Of a DNA stretch of 64,000 nucleotides, positions 24,001 through 38,700 are shown piece after piece. Source of the stretch: Sipunculus nudus. Its lineage: Eukaryota; Annelida; Sipuncula; Golfingiida; Sipunculidae. Position numbers and translations under genes: made by a program. Each line of letters opens with the position of its first letter. Positions within the stretch are counted from its first letter, which is position 1. The notes under the pieces were generated by a model. It did not search any database. It had not been told where the DNA came from and worked only from the letters and a program-made list of their open reading frames with translations. Where the stretch lies: the NCBI GenBank assembly GCA_026874595.1, contig CM049308.1, positions 48,307,327-48,371,326 on the forward strand, written 5' to 3'.

Positions 24001-27000
24001 TTTTCAGGGGCCTCCCAGCATATCAAGAAAGGAGATTCTAGGTCAAGTCATTATGATTTGTGCCCTGTTAATATATGACCAAATCTTTATTCTAGGGGGT
24101 ACTTCAGGGCCCCATAGCTCACAGAATATGGGTAACAGGGACCTTATTTCGGGTTTCCATGTAGACCTTTTATGGTCTTCCCTGGAGGTGAGGACAGAAG
24201 ATTCTAGGTCCAGTCATTATGATTTGTGCCCTGTTTACAGATGACCAAATGTTTAAAGATCACAAAAGTAGAGAAAAAAAAATCGTAAAAAATAAAAAAA
24301 ATATAGGTGGCGCCACCAATCTCCAGAAATTGATGAAACACTCCATGATCAATATCCATGCAAACAATCATGGTGATTAATGCATAAGTTGTTCAGATAC
24401 TTGAGCTTTTGTATTAAATTTTGCATTAGTCTGGGGGGTACTTCAGAACCCCATAGCTCGAAGAATATAGGTCACAGTGACCTAATTTCAGGTTTACAAG
24501 GAGAATTTCCATAGACCTCCCAGGATTTCAAGTAAGAAGATTCCCGGTCTAGCGGTTACGATTTGTGCCCTGTTAACAGACAGACGCCTGGATGGCCGGA
24601 CGGACGACGGACAAAAGGTGATCCCTACAGCTCAGATGACTTTCAGTCAGCTGAGCTAAAAATTGAAAAAATACAGGTGGCGCCACCAGAATGCAGAAAC
24701 TGATGAAACATTTCATGATCAATATCCATGCAAAGAATCATGGTGATCAATATAATAATTGTTCAGATACTTGAGCTTTTGTATCAAATTTTTCATTATT
24801 CTGGGGGGTACTTCGGAGCCCCATAGCTCAGAGGTTGTGGGTAACAGAGACCTAATTTCAAGTTTTAAGGAAACTTTTCATGGGCCTCTCAGGTTGTCAA
24901 GAGAGAAGATTCTAGGTCCAGTTGTTACAATTTGTGCCATGTTAACAGATGACCGCATCTTATGAGGTCTCAAAAATAGAGAAAAAAATTCGTAAAAATA
25001 AAAAAAATACAGGTGGCGCCACCATACTGCAGAAACTGATGACACATTCCATGATCAATATCCATGCAAAGAATCATGGTGGTCACTGCAATAGTTGTTT
25101 AGATACTTGAGGTTTTGTATCAAATTGTCCATTATTCTGAGGGATACTTCAGATGACTTACAGTCAGCTGAGCTAAAAACACTTAATGGTCAATATCCAT
25201 GCAAAGAATCATGATGATCTCCGTATTAGTTGTTCAGATACTTCAGCTTTTGTATCTTATTGTCCATTATTCTGAGGGATACTTCAGAGTCCTATAGCTT
25301 GAAGGATATGGGTAACAGAGACCTAATTTCAAGTTTCCACAGGCACTCTTCATGGGCCTCCTTGCATGACAAGAATGAAGTTTCTAGGTCCAGTTGTTGC
25401 AATTTGTACCCTCTTGATAGATAACATAGGTGGCTCCACCAGTCTGCAGGAACTGATGGAACATCTCATAATCAATATGTATGCCAAAAATCATGACCAT
25501 CAGTGATATAGTTATTGAGATATTGAAGTTTTTGTATGAAATTTTTGACTACTCTGGGAGGGTACTTTGGGGCCCCATTGCTCGAAGGATATGGGTAACA
25601 GAGACCTAATTTCTGGTTTCCATGGAGACTTTTCATAGGTCTCTCAGTGTGTCGAGAATGAAGATTCTAGGTCCAGTCCTTATGATTTGTGCCACGTTAA
25701 CAGATGACAGCATCCTTAAAGGTCTCAAAAATAGAGGAAAAAATCGTAAAAAATCAAACAATACAGGTGGCGCCACAAGTCTGCAGGAACTGATTAAACA
25801 TTTCATAATCAATATGTATGCCAAAAATCATGACCATCAGTGATGTAGTTATTGAGATATTGAAGTTTTTGTATGAAATTTTTGACTACCGGGGGGGGGG
25901 GGGGTACTTTGGGGCCCCATAGCTCGAAGCATATGGTTAACAGAGACCTAATTTCTGGTTTCCAAGGATATTTTACATGGACCTCTCAGTGTGTCAAGAA
26001 TGAAGATTCTAGGTCCAGTCGTTACGATTTGTGCCATGCTAACAGATGACAGCATCCTTAAAGGTCTCATAAATAGAGGAAAAAATCGTAAAAAATCAAA
26101 CAATAAAGGTGGCACCACCAGTCTGCAGGAAGTGATGACACATCTCATGATCAATAGTTATGCTACAAATCATGACCATCAGTCAAGTAGTTAATGAGAT
26201 ATTGAAGTTTTTGTATGAAATTTTTTACTTTTCTTGGGGGTACTTTGGGGCTCCATAGCTCGAAGAATATGGGTAACAGAGAACTATTTTGGGTTCCATG
26301 GAGACTTTTCATAGGTCTCTCAGTGTGTCAAGAATGAAGATTCTAGGTCCAGTCTTTATGATTTGTGCCTTGTTAACAGATGTTTACATTTTGAAAGGTC
26401 TCAAAAATAGAGAAAAAAATTCGTAAAAAATTGAACGATACAGGTGGCGCCACCAGTCTGCAGGAAGTGATGGAACATCTCATGATCAATATATATGACA
26501 AAAATTATGACCATCAGTCAAGTATTTAATGAGATATTGAAGTTTTTGTTTGAAATTTTTTACTTTTCTGGGGGGTAGTTTGGGGCCCCATAGCTGGAAG
26601 GATATGGGTAACAGAGACCTAATTTCAGGTTTTCATGGAGACTTTTCATAGGTCTCTCAGTGTGTCGAGAATGAAGATTCTAAGTCCAGTCATTACGATT
26701 TGTGCCTTGTTAACAGATGTTCACATTTTTAAAGGTCTCAAAAATAGAGAAAAAAATTCGTAAAAAAAAAAAAAATACAGGTGGCGCCACCAGTCTTCAG
26801 GAACTGATGGAACATCTCATGATCAATATGTATGCTAAAAATCATGACCATCAGTCAAGTTGTTAATGAGATATTGAAGTTTTTGTATGAAATTTTGGAC
26901 TTTTCTGGGGGGTACTTTGGGGCCCCATAGCTCGAAGGATATGGGTAACAGAGACCTAATTTCTGGTTTCCAAGGAGATTTTTCATGGACCTCCCAGGAT

Positions 27001-29338
27001 GTCAAGTAAGAAGATTCCAGTTCTAGCGGTAACGATTTGTGCCTGGTTAACGGACAGAGGGACAGACAGACAGACAGACGGACAGACAGACGGACGACGG
27101 ACAAAGAGTGATCGCTATAGCTCAGATGACTTTCAGTCAGCTGAGCTAAAAACGAAACATACCATCTTTGAGATATATAATTGTTAATATGTCTTCTAAA
27201 AAGCGTTTTTTTATTTTACGCCTATACTAAATTTGAAGGATTTTATTAAGGTAAAAGTAAAAAATGAAATGATTTGTGAAGATTTCAAAATTAAATACTC
27301 TGTAAAATCGTAATTTTTAAACTTAACTCACTAAACAAAAAAAGGCCTGGGGATTATTATCTAAATTCTCGATTTATTAAAGAAGATTTTCTGTATCTGC
27401 TTTAGTTGTGCTGGAATAAACGATTTTTTGTTAAAAATTAAAATTAAATTAAAATTCTTACAAATTCAAACCTGTTCCTCGGAAACAAAGTTTATTATCA
27501 CCAAACTATAGAAAATTTTCTTAGCTTTCAGAAAATGTATACTTTAGGGGGTATTAAAGCATTAGATTGTTCCATGCAAAGGAAAAACTGAAACAAAGTC
27601 AGGTCAGGTGGGGGGACCAGTTGTGCCACCTTAAGTAGGAATATATTCAAAATAACAAATATTTTATCTCATTGTTTCCTTTCTGTAACAATTTTCACAT
27701 AGTGTTATCTAGGAATAGAATACATCCCCTTAGAAATGTGCTATATCAGTGAAATATAGGGGTTGATCCTTAGAATGTAATTTAATTTATTAATGATCAT
27801 ATACAATACATACTAGGAAAGCTTGATAAATGACTTATCACAGCATAGACTAATGCAGCAAAATAACAATACACCAAATACAGCATTCCATGACTTAGTG
27901 AGTAAGTCTTACCTTCGTGACCAAGTCTTACCTTCTGTAGAAGTTTCTTGTCTTCTTCAACAGGACATTTATTCACAGCTTCCTGGAACTGTTCTAGAGT
28001 CACTGAAAAAATTAAAATGTGACCCAAGAGTCTCAACATTTGGCTGACAACATTTTGTGAAATACTGGTGATGACCTGATATCAGCTGAAAACCTCAGGC
28101 CTGAGCAAAAAGCAAACAAAACAATTAAAGGAAAGGTCAGCTGAGATTCTCAGGCCTTAGCAAAACACAACCAAAACAATTAACAGAATGGTCAGCTGAG
28201 AACCTCAGGCCTGAGCAAATCACAACAAAACAAGAAACAGGATGATCAGCTGAGAACCTGTTAATTGGAGCTGGATCCCAATAACAAGGGACCCATGTGT
28301 CATGTCACTCAGCTGAATTTTGGAAAATTTTGGCAAATGCAAAATATACATTAGCATTTGAAAAGCTAAGAGGAAATAGTCCTGCTAACTGGTGATAATC
28401 AAATATTAAATATATATTTGGCGAACTAAAACTGTGCACTTTTTATGCCTATATTAAAGGAACAGGTGTCTCTTATGATCAAATATTTCTAGAAGTAACA
28501 TTATTTTAGCAATGTGACAGTAATATGTGCATAAAATAACCATGGGAATGTATGAATACCAGTCAATTATAGAATAAGACAGAAAATACAAATTAGCTGA
28601 AGTATAATTATATGCATTTAATTCATTAACTGAAATAAAAATGCTGTAAAAAACATTTAAAACAAGCAAATTTGTGGAATTAATGTCCTCTGCTTTGGGC
28701 TCTTGTTGTCTTTCATGCTTGATAAGCAACCAAAATTATGACTTGTGAAGAAATCTTGAGGGCACATGTAAACATAAACAGATCCACTATGACATGTGGA
28801 GACATCTGCAGGCGAACATAAAAACTAAAACACATTGAGAAATAGGACCAAAATCTACATTGACATGTGAAATATTTTGCAGGTGAACATAAAACTAAAA
28901 CACATTGAGAAATTGGACCAAAATTTAATAATTTTGTTTTGAGCTGGAGAGAATTTTTTTTTCAGATAGACACTCCAAAACCAATCCCAACCAAGATCTG
29001 TATAAGAGAGATCACTGATCCAAATTTGAATGAAATCAGATAATATTTAGGAATGTTATCGCATGGAAACAAAAACCTGACGGATGTGCAGACAGACAGA
29101 CACACAGACAGAGGGACAGACAGACAAACCCAAATCAAATTTTCAAATGAGCATTTATTAACTAAATCTGATAAGTATATATTTTACTGTGTAATACATG
29201 AAAAATGTGGCCTGAATTCATTTAATATTGCAATAAGGAAATAAAAAAACATAATGTGCCTAAGAGTTATATGAAAGGATACATTTGACCAAAACAAAAA
29301 TGAGTTAATGTTATTAATTAGTCTGGATGGAGGAGGAG

Positions 29339-29389
<51 letters not shown>

Positions 29390-32300
29390 GCAAGAAAGAA
29401 AGAGAGAGGGGGTGGGGGGTGAGGGCATGCAATAAGTGCTTATAGGAAAAAAGTTAATTCATAATTATTATATAACTTATGGTTAACAGAGATCGACTTA
29501 CAGAGCTGACCACTTTATGTCCCATTCTTTTGAGGCAAGAATATATGTTTTAATTAGATCCTAATTTTTTTATTACACTATTCTTTTTCTCATGTTAGAC
29601 ATCCTTATACAGACTACAGTTGCTATAAAAATAAAGGGCAAGACTACAGTGCAAGCGCTCAATTACAAGGGGGGGAGGGGGAGGGTTAATGGTGACTGTT
29701 ACAGGACTTCTGCACACAGGATATGAAATTTAAGGCAACAGTGCTTGCAGGAGGAAAAGTTTATTCATAATTATTAAATATTTAAAAACAGAAAGAGAGA
29801 CGGACAAACAAAGCCAATCACTGAATTTCATATTCTGCTGAGGCAGGAAAATAGTGAACAAATTTTTGCATAAGATCCTCTTCTTTTCATTACATCAATT
29901 TTTTTCAAGTTTAAAAATTTTATCAGTTTGCATTACAACATATGTATCTAAAAATATATGTTGATTCACAATTCTAAACTGCGTCAAAATTTATCCCTAA
30001 TTTATTTATATAACAAAACATTGTGCATACACGTGTATTTATTTTTCACCACAATAATTATATATTTATAATTTTGCAAAACAATAAATATCTGAAAATA
30101 TAACTTGATTAAGAATTTACAATTTTAAATTGCCGAAATTAGAGTGGGACGGGTGAAGTGAGGCATGAATTGAGTGGCAGTGGTAAACAGAGTGAGGCGT
30201 GTTGCATATTAGAATGGATGTCTGAGGCCAAATGTGTATGTGGGTTGCAACACCTACCACAATATCCAGAAAGCTGTCCAAGTTGTATACATTTGCAAAA
30301 TTTTAGGCAGATAAGTCTAACCACTACTTGTATATGAGTGATTTTATCCAACTGCAGAAAAACAGATGGACACTGTGCAAAAATGGTGGCACCAATTTTG
30401 TATATGATTAAGAGCTATGTGAGATCTATAAACATGCAGAATTTCAGGAACATACAGCAAACCAGTCCTGAGAAATCAGCCTTGATGTCTGCAGCAGTAA
30501 ACATAAATGTAGGTGGCGCCACCTGCCACAAAATCCAGAAAGCTATCCAAGATGTATAAACCTACAAAATTTTAGGCAGATAAGTCAAACCATTGCTGAG
30601 ATATTAGCAAATTTATCCCACGGCAGACAGACAGATGCTGTCCAAAATGGTTAAATGTGGCGCCACCAGTTTTGCATATGATAAAGACCTTATCGGAATC
30701 TATACACATGCAAAAAATTGGCCCAATCAGTCAAATGGTTCCTGAGATACGAGCTTGGATGTCTGCAGCGTAAACGTGAATGTAGGTGGCGCCACCTGTC
30801 ATAAAATCAAGAAAGCTGTCCAGGATGTATACACAGGCAAAATTTCAGGTGGATAAGTCCATCCAATGCAGAGATATGAGTGATTTTATTCCAAGGCAGA
30901 GAAACAGATGGACGCTGTGCAAAAATGGTTGCAGGTGGTGCCACCATTTTTAGTGTATGTTATAAAGGTATCAAAGGCCTCCATTTGTGCAAAATTTTTA
31001 GCCTGATTGGTCAAACAGTTCCCGAGATATGTGGGTTTATGTGTGGAAACAGATGCACAAATGGACGCTGGGCAGAGAGAAAAGGTCAGAGGTCAACCAA
31101 AAATGAGGGCCCAGCAGTTCACATGTGACCCGATCAAAATTCCTAATTACAAAAAGTTCTGCAGAGTGGTGGCAGATGCGGCGTCCAGCTGAAAACATAG
31201 TATCCGCAAAACTCTGTTTTGGCGGATACAATTAAGGAAATACATTTCAAACAATAACAATTTTTGCATTTCACTAGTTGGGGAGGGGGGGTAGATATGA
31301 GAATTACTGTACACCTGTGACCCCTGCTCCCCCCCCCGGGGATCCTAGCTAAGCTGAGTCAAGGGAGATGCTTGGAGTGAAGCCATTACATTACATAGGT
31401 GAGGCTGCATCTCTCAATGCAGACTACTTGACTGGGTTGGCTTGATGTAAACAGCACTTGACATGGTGTATGAAACCTGAATAAAAGTTACCCTTTTTCA
31501 CCAATTCCATTTAAATTTCAGAAAATTTTAGCTGAACACCTTATCTGTCAATCATGTGAAAATAAAAGTGAATGAAAATACAGGAGAAAAATGTGCTATA
31601 GTTGAAGTTGGGCAAAATTCACGGTAATAATTTAACATTTATGCTAATAAATCATAAAAAAAAAAACAAAATTTTGATCTAATTTCTGGTATAGAACTAA
31701 AACTAATTTGAATATACAAGGGCAATTTTTAAGTGTAACATTTCGTTTTTACTGGAAAATGGAGTTTTTCCTTAATTTCTTGAAGGAATGAAGTCAAAGT
31801 GACCCAGTTTCAGGTTTGGTAGGAGAACTTGGTAGGGACATCTATGTCAAATTTTGGGTTTGTAGGTCTAATGATTTCAAAACGTGCCCTGTTAAAGGAT
31901 GGACCACGTACCGGCTGGGCTGCTAGACCATGGACAAGGACCATGACTATAGCTCTGATGACTTATAGTCAGCTGAGCTAAAAAAATCATTCAAGTGTGA
32001 GCAAATCAGAAGACTCTTAAGGTTCACCTGCTGTAATAAGTAGAGGCAGATGTGAATAAATGTTTTTGAGGTGTGAGGTCGCATATGATTCTTTTTATTT
32101 TTAAACTGAAAAAAAATCATAAAAAGTCTTCAAATCATTAAAGTGTGACCAAAATGTAATTTCATGAGGAGACCCATATATACACTGACATTTTGACTAA
32201 AACTGGACATGAGTTACAATTTTTTAGACATCCCATCTCATATGACAAGTTTGACTTAAATTAAAAAAAAAAATCAAAAATTAATTTTGTGTAACCAAAA

Positions 32301-32727
32301 CTTTATCACTTTAGGAGACCAAAAAAAAATTTGCTGTGTTGATCAGCAGGTTATAAGCATGCTCTATGTTCTCAGTAAAGACGTAAATGAGAAATACCAA
32401 TTTGGATTGAAGAAATATACCTGTAATATTTGGTGCTTATAGCTGAGCCTATCATCAACTGTCAAGCAACAGAATGTGGCCAAACACATGGAAAGTTAAG
32501 TTCAGTGAAGATGCAACTTTGAAAATACTTATACACTGTAAGGACTGAGGTGATGTAACACTGATATTTGATGATATTTCAAGGAGAGAGTAGTTGGAAG
32601 ATAATGCAAAGAATGATTTACCTCTCTGTATGTGACAGAGAGCAAGGCTGGTCACGTGATCCAGGCAGTCTGTCCAGGCCAGAAATGGCTCTTCATGCTG
32701 TGCTGCTACCTGGTGGACAAATACTGA

Positions 32728-32791
<64 letters not shown>

Positions 32792-35700
32792 AATAATCTG
32801 TGTAATACATGTACAAGTTCAATACATTATAGTGAAAAGGCACTACCATGTAGGGGAGCAGTAATAATGTACTATATGTGATGAAATATTTTTCCATGTT
32901 GCATAAATTATATTTCTCACAAAACATATATAGGTCTAACTGAAAACACATTCAAATCATGATATAACAGACACACCAGCAGCTTTAAAAATGAGAAATA
33001 CAAAAACAGCACCACATTAGGCCAGTACATACGGGCCTAGAAAAAAGAAAAGGTATACCGTTTTCCCCCATAGATAATCCGCACCCGTAGATAATCCGCA
33101 CCCCTATTCAGAGCTACAATTTCTGGGGAAAAACCTGTATACCTGTGTATAATACGCAGCTAGATTCTGACGAAATCCTGAATGCTGCAAATTGTTTTTG
33201 TGGTGGTCATCGAATATCCGCTCTCTTCGTGGGTGTGACTTCGTCAGTCAACACAAGTCTCTAAGCTGAAGATCAGTATACTTGAATTAGCAAATTGTCT
33301 ATTCTCCTCCAATTGTTAAGTGTAAAAAGGGGGATTGTGCCTGGACCGCCGTTAACCAGGTATTGCAACACTTGTATTAAGCGTCACCAATGCAAGGCCG
33401 TTCGTGTCCAAGAAAAGGGGTCGTACGAATGTGTTTTAATAAAATATCATCCCCATTCTAACAAAAAAAACCAGCAATGATAATTCTTAGTTACAGAATG
33501 TATACAAAAACACAGGTCTCCTTTGATGTTAATCAAAGGGAAGCTTTCCGTCATGTCGGGTAACAAACTGTGACGAGCGTGTCATAAGGAGAACAACTCG
33601 CACGGCACCCTAGTTAGCCAATTAATGCTAATCATAGAACAAAGAGTCTTCATTAACTCAACACACGCATAAATATGGGTAACCATCATTCAGTCGCTTA
33701 TGGTCATCATGCCACGCAGATCATCGTATTCGACAGCGTTTAAGTTACAAGTTGTTCAGTATGCTGAACAGAATGGGAATCGCAGTGCTGCTCGCCATTT
33801 CGATATCGACGAGAGCAATGTTCGACTGTGGAAAAGATCGAAAGGACAACTTGAAAAAATGCCGAAATCAAAGAGGGCCCACAGGAGTCATTAAGTTTTC
33901 TATCCTAAGGTGGACAAGCAAGTGCTGGAATGGATCAGTGAATGTCGCGCTCAGGGCAATGCAGTGACCACAGTGCAAGTTCGACTGAAAGCCAGCCTGG
34001 TTGCAAAAGATCTCAAAATTAGTGATTTCAAGGCTTCCTCAAACTGGTGTTATCGCTTCATGGCCCGGAATGATCTTTCCATTAGAAGAAAAACCCACAT
34101 CAGTCAAAAGCTCCCAGCTGATTACGAGGAGAAACTGACAGCTTTTCAGGCTCACATAATCAAACGCCGCCAAGTACTGGACCCGCCACTGTCACTCATC
34201 GGTAACGCTGACCAGACGCTGCTAACGTTTGATCTACCTGCCGATACAACTGTGGAAAAGAAGGGAGCGAACACAGTATCAATCCGTACGACTGGTAATG
34301 AAAAAAACAGGTTCACAGACATGCTGGCCTGCATGGCAGATGGCACTAAATTACCCCCGTACGTGGTTTTCAAACGGAAAACCATGCCCAAAGGTGTAAA
34401 ATTCCCGAGCAGTGTACACGTGCGCGTACAGTCTTAAAGGCTGGATGGACGATACCCTGATGAAAGATTGGATTGATAGCGTGTGGGGGAATCGCGCGGG
34501 CGGCCTCACAAAGAAAGAGAATAGCCTATTAGTGTTAGATGCTTTCGGATGCCACCGCAACCCGGCCGTACTGCAACATCTGAAGCAAGTGCACAAGACG
34601 GAGGTGGCGATAATTCCTGGCGGGATGACGTCGATACTACAGCTGCTGGACGTAGGTGTCAACAGGCCCATGAAGACGCTACTGAAATCTAAATACAGAT
34701 TAGAAATACACACGTTTATAATGTTTTTAAATCAAATTTTCTGTGATGTTTAATATCCACAACGGGGTTTCATTTTAAGCATATATATATATGTATTTAT
34801 ATATTTAACTAACTATTATAAAATACCCTAGGTTTGTAATAAATTTATAACACATCTCCGGGATATCATTAATTTACACAGCTGTTCAAACTGTCCATGC
34901 TTGCACAATAGGGTAATTAATTATTAATTATTAATTAACTTAGGAAACCACCAGGCAATCATTCCTCCCATGGTTCAAGTTGTTTAAATAGTAATTAGTG
35001 TATCACGGAACATTTCCCACGGACAAGGACTGACAGGTGCAGGTATATCAGGTAGAAACGATCCCCTTTTGTGATTTAGCACCACATGTAAAAATATGCC
35101 GCAGCGCCATCTGCCGACAGACATTGACATCAAAGGAGGTCAGCCAAGCAATATACTATCATGCATATTTCACAACGGCGATCTTCTGTTGTAAGCCATA
35201 CTTAAGATATATTTTAAGTATCAGAAATGAAAAAAAGTTAATCAAATCAATAATTATGTTGTTTTAATGCAAAATTTGTACAAGGAAAGTGAGTATACAC
35301 TTTGTTTACATAAAATCCTTTATTATCGCTCATCATCGGCTCACCGTACGATGTTCAACCTGACTGAAAATAAGTTTGGAAATTATGTCTCCATGTATAA
35401 TACGCACCAGGGTTTTTTATTTCGATTCTAAGATGAAAAAATGCGGATTATCTATGGGGGAAAACGGTACCGAAAATCCTGTTTTTATCGCCGCGGCCTT
35501 AAAAACAAACTCAAAATCGAAAATCTCGATTTTTTTTCTGAACTCGGGATGCGGCCATAAATAGATGGTTTATCAGAACTCTCTCCCGGACATGGCGCTC
35601 CTTTGGGCGATAATAGGAGATCAAGCACACCACAGAGGAAATACTCTTTGTAGTCACAGATTTATTGTATAAAATTGTATAGTCTAAATGTTCATATAAA

Positions 35701-38700
35701 ATATAATAATTATATGCAATCAACTGAACAATAACAATAAAAACTGAACAATTACAACACTTATAACGAGATTAAAATGAATGAGATTATTCATGGTGAG
35801 GACTAGTGGTGATGTCTGTTGGAAACAAGGGACCCTGGGTCACGGCGCTCAGCTGTTATATATGATAAAAAATATGATTTGGGAAAGAGGCATATGCTGG
35901 TTTTGTGTAGTAATAAATATAAGCTTTATTATGAGTTGTTGGTGTTTAGCTTATGTATGATTTTGATAGTATTTTTGGAGACAGGGAAGAGGATTGATTT
36001 CATTTATTTTATTAACAAATGGAGTGCTATTGTCACACAGATTTTGACCTGGCCATATAACTTATAAGCAGCACATAAAATAAAAGAGTTTAACTATTTA
36101 TTAAAATTTAATAACAAATGTTGTGCCAATATAATATTTATTAAAAATAATAAGAGAATCATATGATTTTTTTAATAAAATATAACTGAACTAATTATTA
36201 AAATAATATAATAGAATATATGCATTCATGAATACATTTTGAAAGTATTTGCACTGGTATTCAAATACTTTCATTTTTACCTGAATTCCCATTTTTATGC
36301 AAGAAATTTTATAATGGAGTACATATTCATATTCATATACATTTGCAAAGTATTTGCACCATGTCTTATCATGAAGAAAAACAGTAAAAGATTTGAGATA
36401 CTGTGATGCATATGAAAAATTTACAGATGGACAGGCAAGTGGACAGAATGGACTAATACCTTCATTTCACTTTCAAAGGAATAATGCATTTAAGTTTATA
36501 TATAAGCCTATTTTTTTAGCATATCCACTTTTTTCATTAATAGTTTTTATCTGATTCATTTTTTTTTATTTACAAGTGTTATAAATTTGTAATATAAAAG
36601 TGAAAATATAAGTTAGAATATTAGAATTCTAAGTTGCAATCATTATATTTCCAGATTGTAGCTCACATTGGGTCATATTATGCATACACATATATTTTAT
36701 TATTTTTAAATCAAATGTTTAAACTGAATGTTAAAGAAAATAATGCCACAACATGGCATCTACAAAATTATTCCTTGAATTCCTATTAAAAGTTTTGCAC
36801 ATTGGAGTTTTCAGGACAAGCTTAATTTTATTCACCGAAATAAAATAAAAGATTCAGTAAATTTGATAAAATAAAAACATCTTTTCAAATAAAGTATACA
36901 CACTGTTGGTTGAATGAGGGACAAACAATATCATTATGCTAATTACAATCTAAGCTATAATTAATAACTGGAATTAATAGTCAATTTCACACCTGGTGAA
37001 GTTTTACTCTTCTGAAGTAAAGCATTACTTATCTGATGAACATCCATACTTTCATAGCAATACATCACTTTGTGGAAACAATTAAATGTGCACTTTAATC
37101 ATTGTAACCCTGGTGGTACAATCCAAAATCTTAAATGTAGCATGTCCAAGAATAAAATAAAATACAGAAAATTATAGCATTCATCTAGTTTATGCACCAG
37201 CTGGGGGGGGGTTGAGTGCAGGGCAGAGGAGAAGCCTGCTAGTAGTGGCCAAGCTGGGTCAAGGCAAGCTGCCTGGGGTGGGTTACATAATGCAAGTGAA
37301 GGCTGTACTACTAGGTGGGCCAGATATAAACAACACTTGACATGGTGTATGAAAACTTGAATAAAAGCTACTCTTTTCAAACAATTTCTTTGAAAGTTCA
37401 GATTTTAAAAGATTAAATCCTTATGTATATATGCTGTGAAAATTAAATCAACAGTGCTTACAGGGAAAAAACGTGCCACTGCCAAAGTTGGACAAAATTT
37501 AAGGTATTAATTTTTTATTTATGCTAATAACTTGAAAAATTTGCAAAATTCAGATCTAATTTTGGGCAAACAATTGAATCTTGATTAAATCAAGTTATAT
37601 TCCTGAAAAAAAGTCTTCAGCTTCAGCAATTCTCATGTTAAGTGAGCAAATATATTTCCTGATTTTTTAAAAATTGCATTATATTTGGGCCTATAACTTC
37701 AAAATAATACCCAATACTGACCTAATTTTTGGTATGTGCATAGAAAATATATGGAAGAATATGAATACTAAATATGATCAAAAACAGATCAGTGGTTTTG
37801 ATATTAGGCAGACTTGAAGTGTAACAATTGCTTTATTATGGAAAACGGAGGTTTTTCCTTAATATCTCGAAGGAACGAAGTTCTAATGACCCAATTTTCG
37901 GTATGGTAGGAGATTTTGGGGACATCTAATGGTATGCAGAATTTTGGATTCATAGGTCCAATGGTTTTAAAATGTGCCCTGTTAACGGACGGACGGCCGG
38001 ACGGACGGACGGACGACGGACAAAGGACCACGACTATAGCTCAGATGACTTAGAGTCAGCTGAGCTAAAAATCGGTATTACCGGTCATAACTTTGACGGA
38101 GCCAGATTGCCTTGGAATCTATGTTGTTTATAAATTAAAAGAATCCAGAAAATTAAAATATATAATTTAGAACACCATAAAATCTTTATAAAAGTTCAAA
38201 TTTAGCAGGTTACTTACTGACATTTTTTTAAAGTCTGATACATGTACCTCAAAATTGAATAGCCCATCTTCTCGCCCCAATGTTTCTGGAAAAACTTCAT
38301 CCTTGAATGTGTATAGCCTGGTCATTTACTTGTTTAATCTTTTTTTTTAATACAATCACGGATATATTGTATGAATGGAAATACTGTTAGAGGGGAAACC
38401 CGCTTGTAGATATAAACGGTAGAACATGTCACTACAGCCGATGGAATTTGGTGAATAAACAGATTTAACATGCCGTCCCGTATTCTTGTTTGCTACCGAT
38501 TTTTCAATATATTTTGGATAGAAATATTCTGCTGATCCATTTAAAGTCACTGTATATTTTAATTCTAAAAGTAATATTTTGAAATCTTAATCTATGATGA
38601 AAATTCCATTTCTTGAATTACTCGGAAGATTCGAATCATTTTCATACCGGTAACTTCGGTATTATCATCGTCACATCGTTCGTTGACATCGCTCCATGTC

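Larger units (their letters stand above)
28285..31981 (-). mobile_element. Family A copy carrying a family C insertion
   Basis: The low end is CAAGGGACCCATGTGTCATG. The high end is CTATAGCTCTGATGACTT and AGTCAGCTGAGCTAA. Within it are the family A GGCAGGAAAATAGTG motif, a (GA)n tract, G-rich patches near 29670 and 31270, and a truncated family C element (30137-31230). That insertion replaces about 190 bp of family A sequence present in the copy at 2130-3941. Confidence 0.6.

Noticed and set aside
29184-29432. Minus-strand Ser/Leu-rich open frame
   Set aside because: It comes from the GA microsatellite read as TCTC.
34152-34713. Minus-strand open frames of 79 and 120 codons
   Set aside because: They are antisense to the transposase remnant and have no motif.
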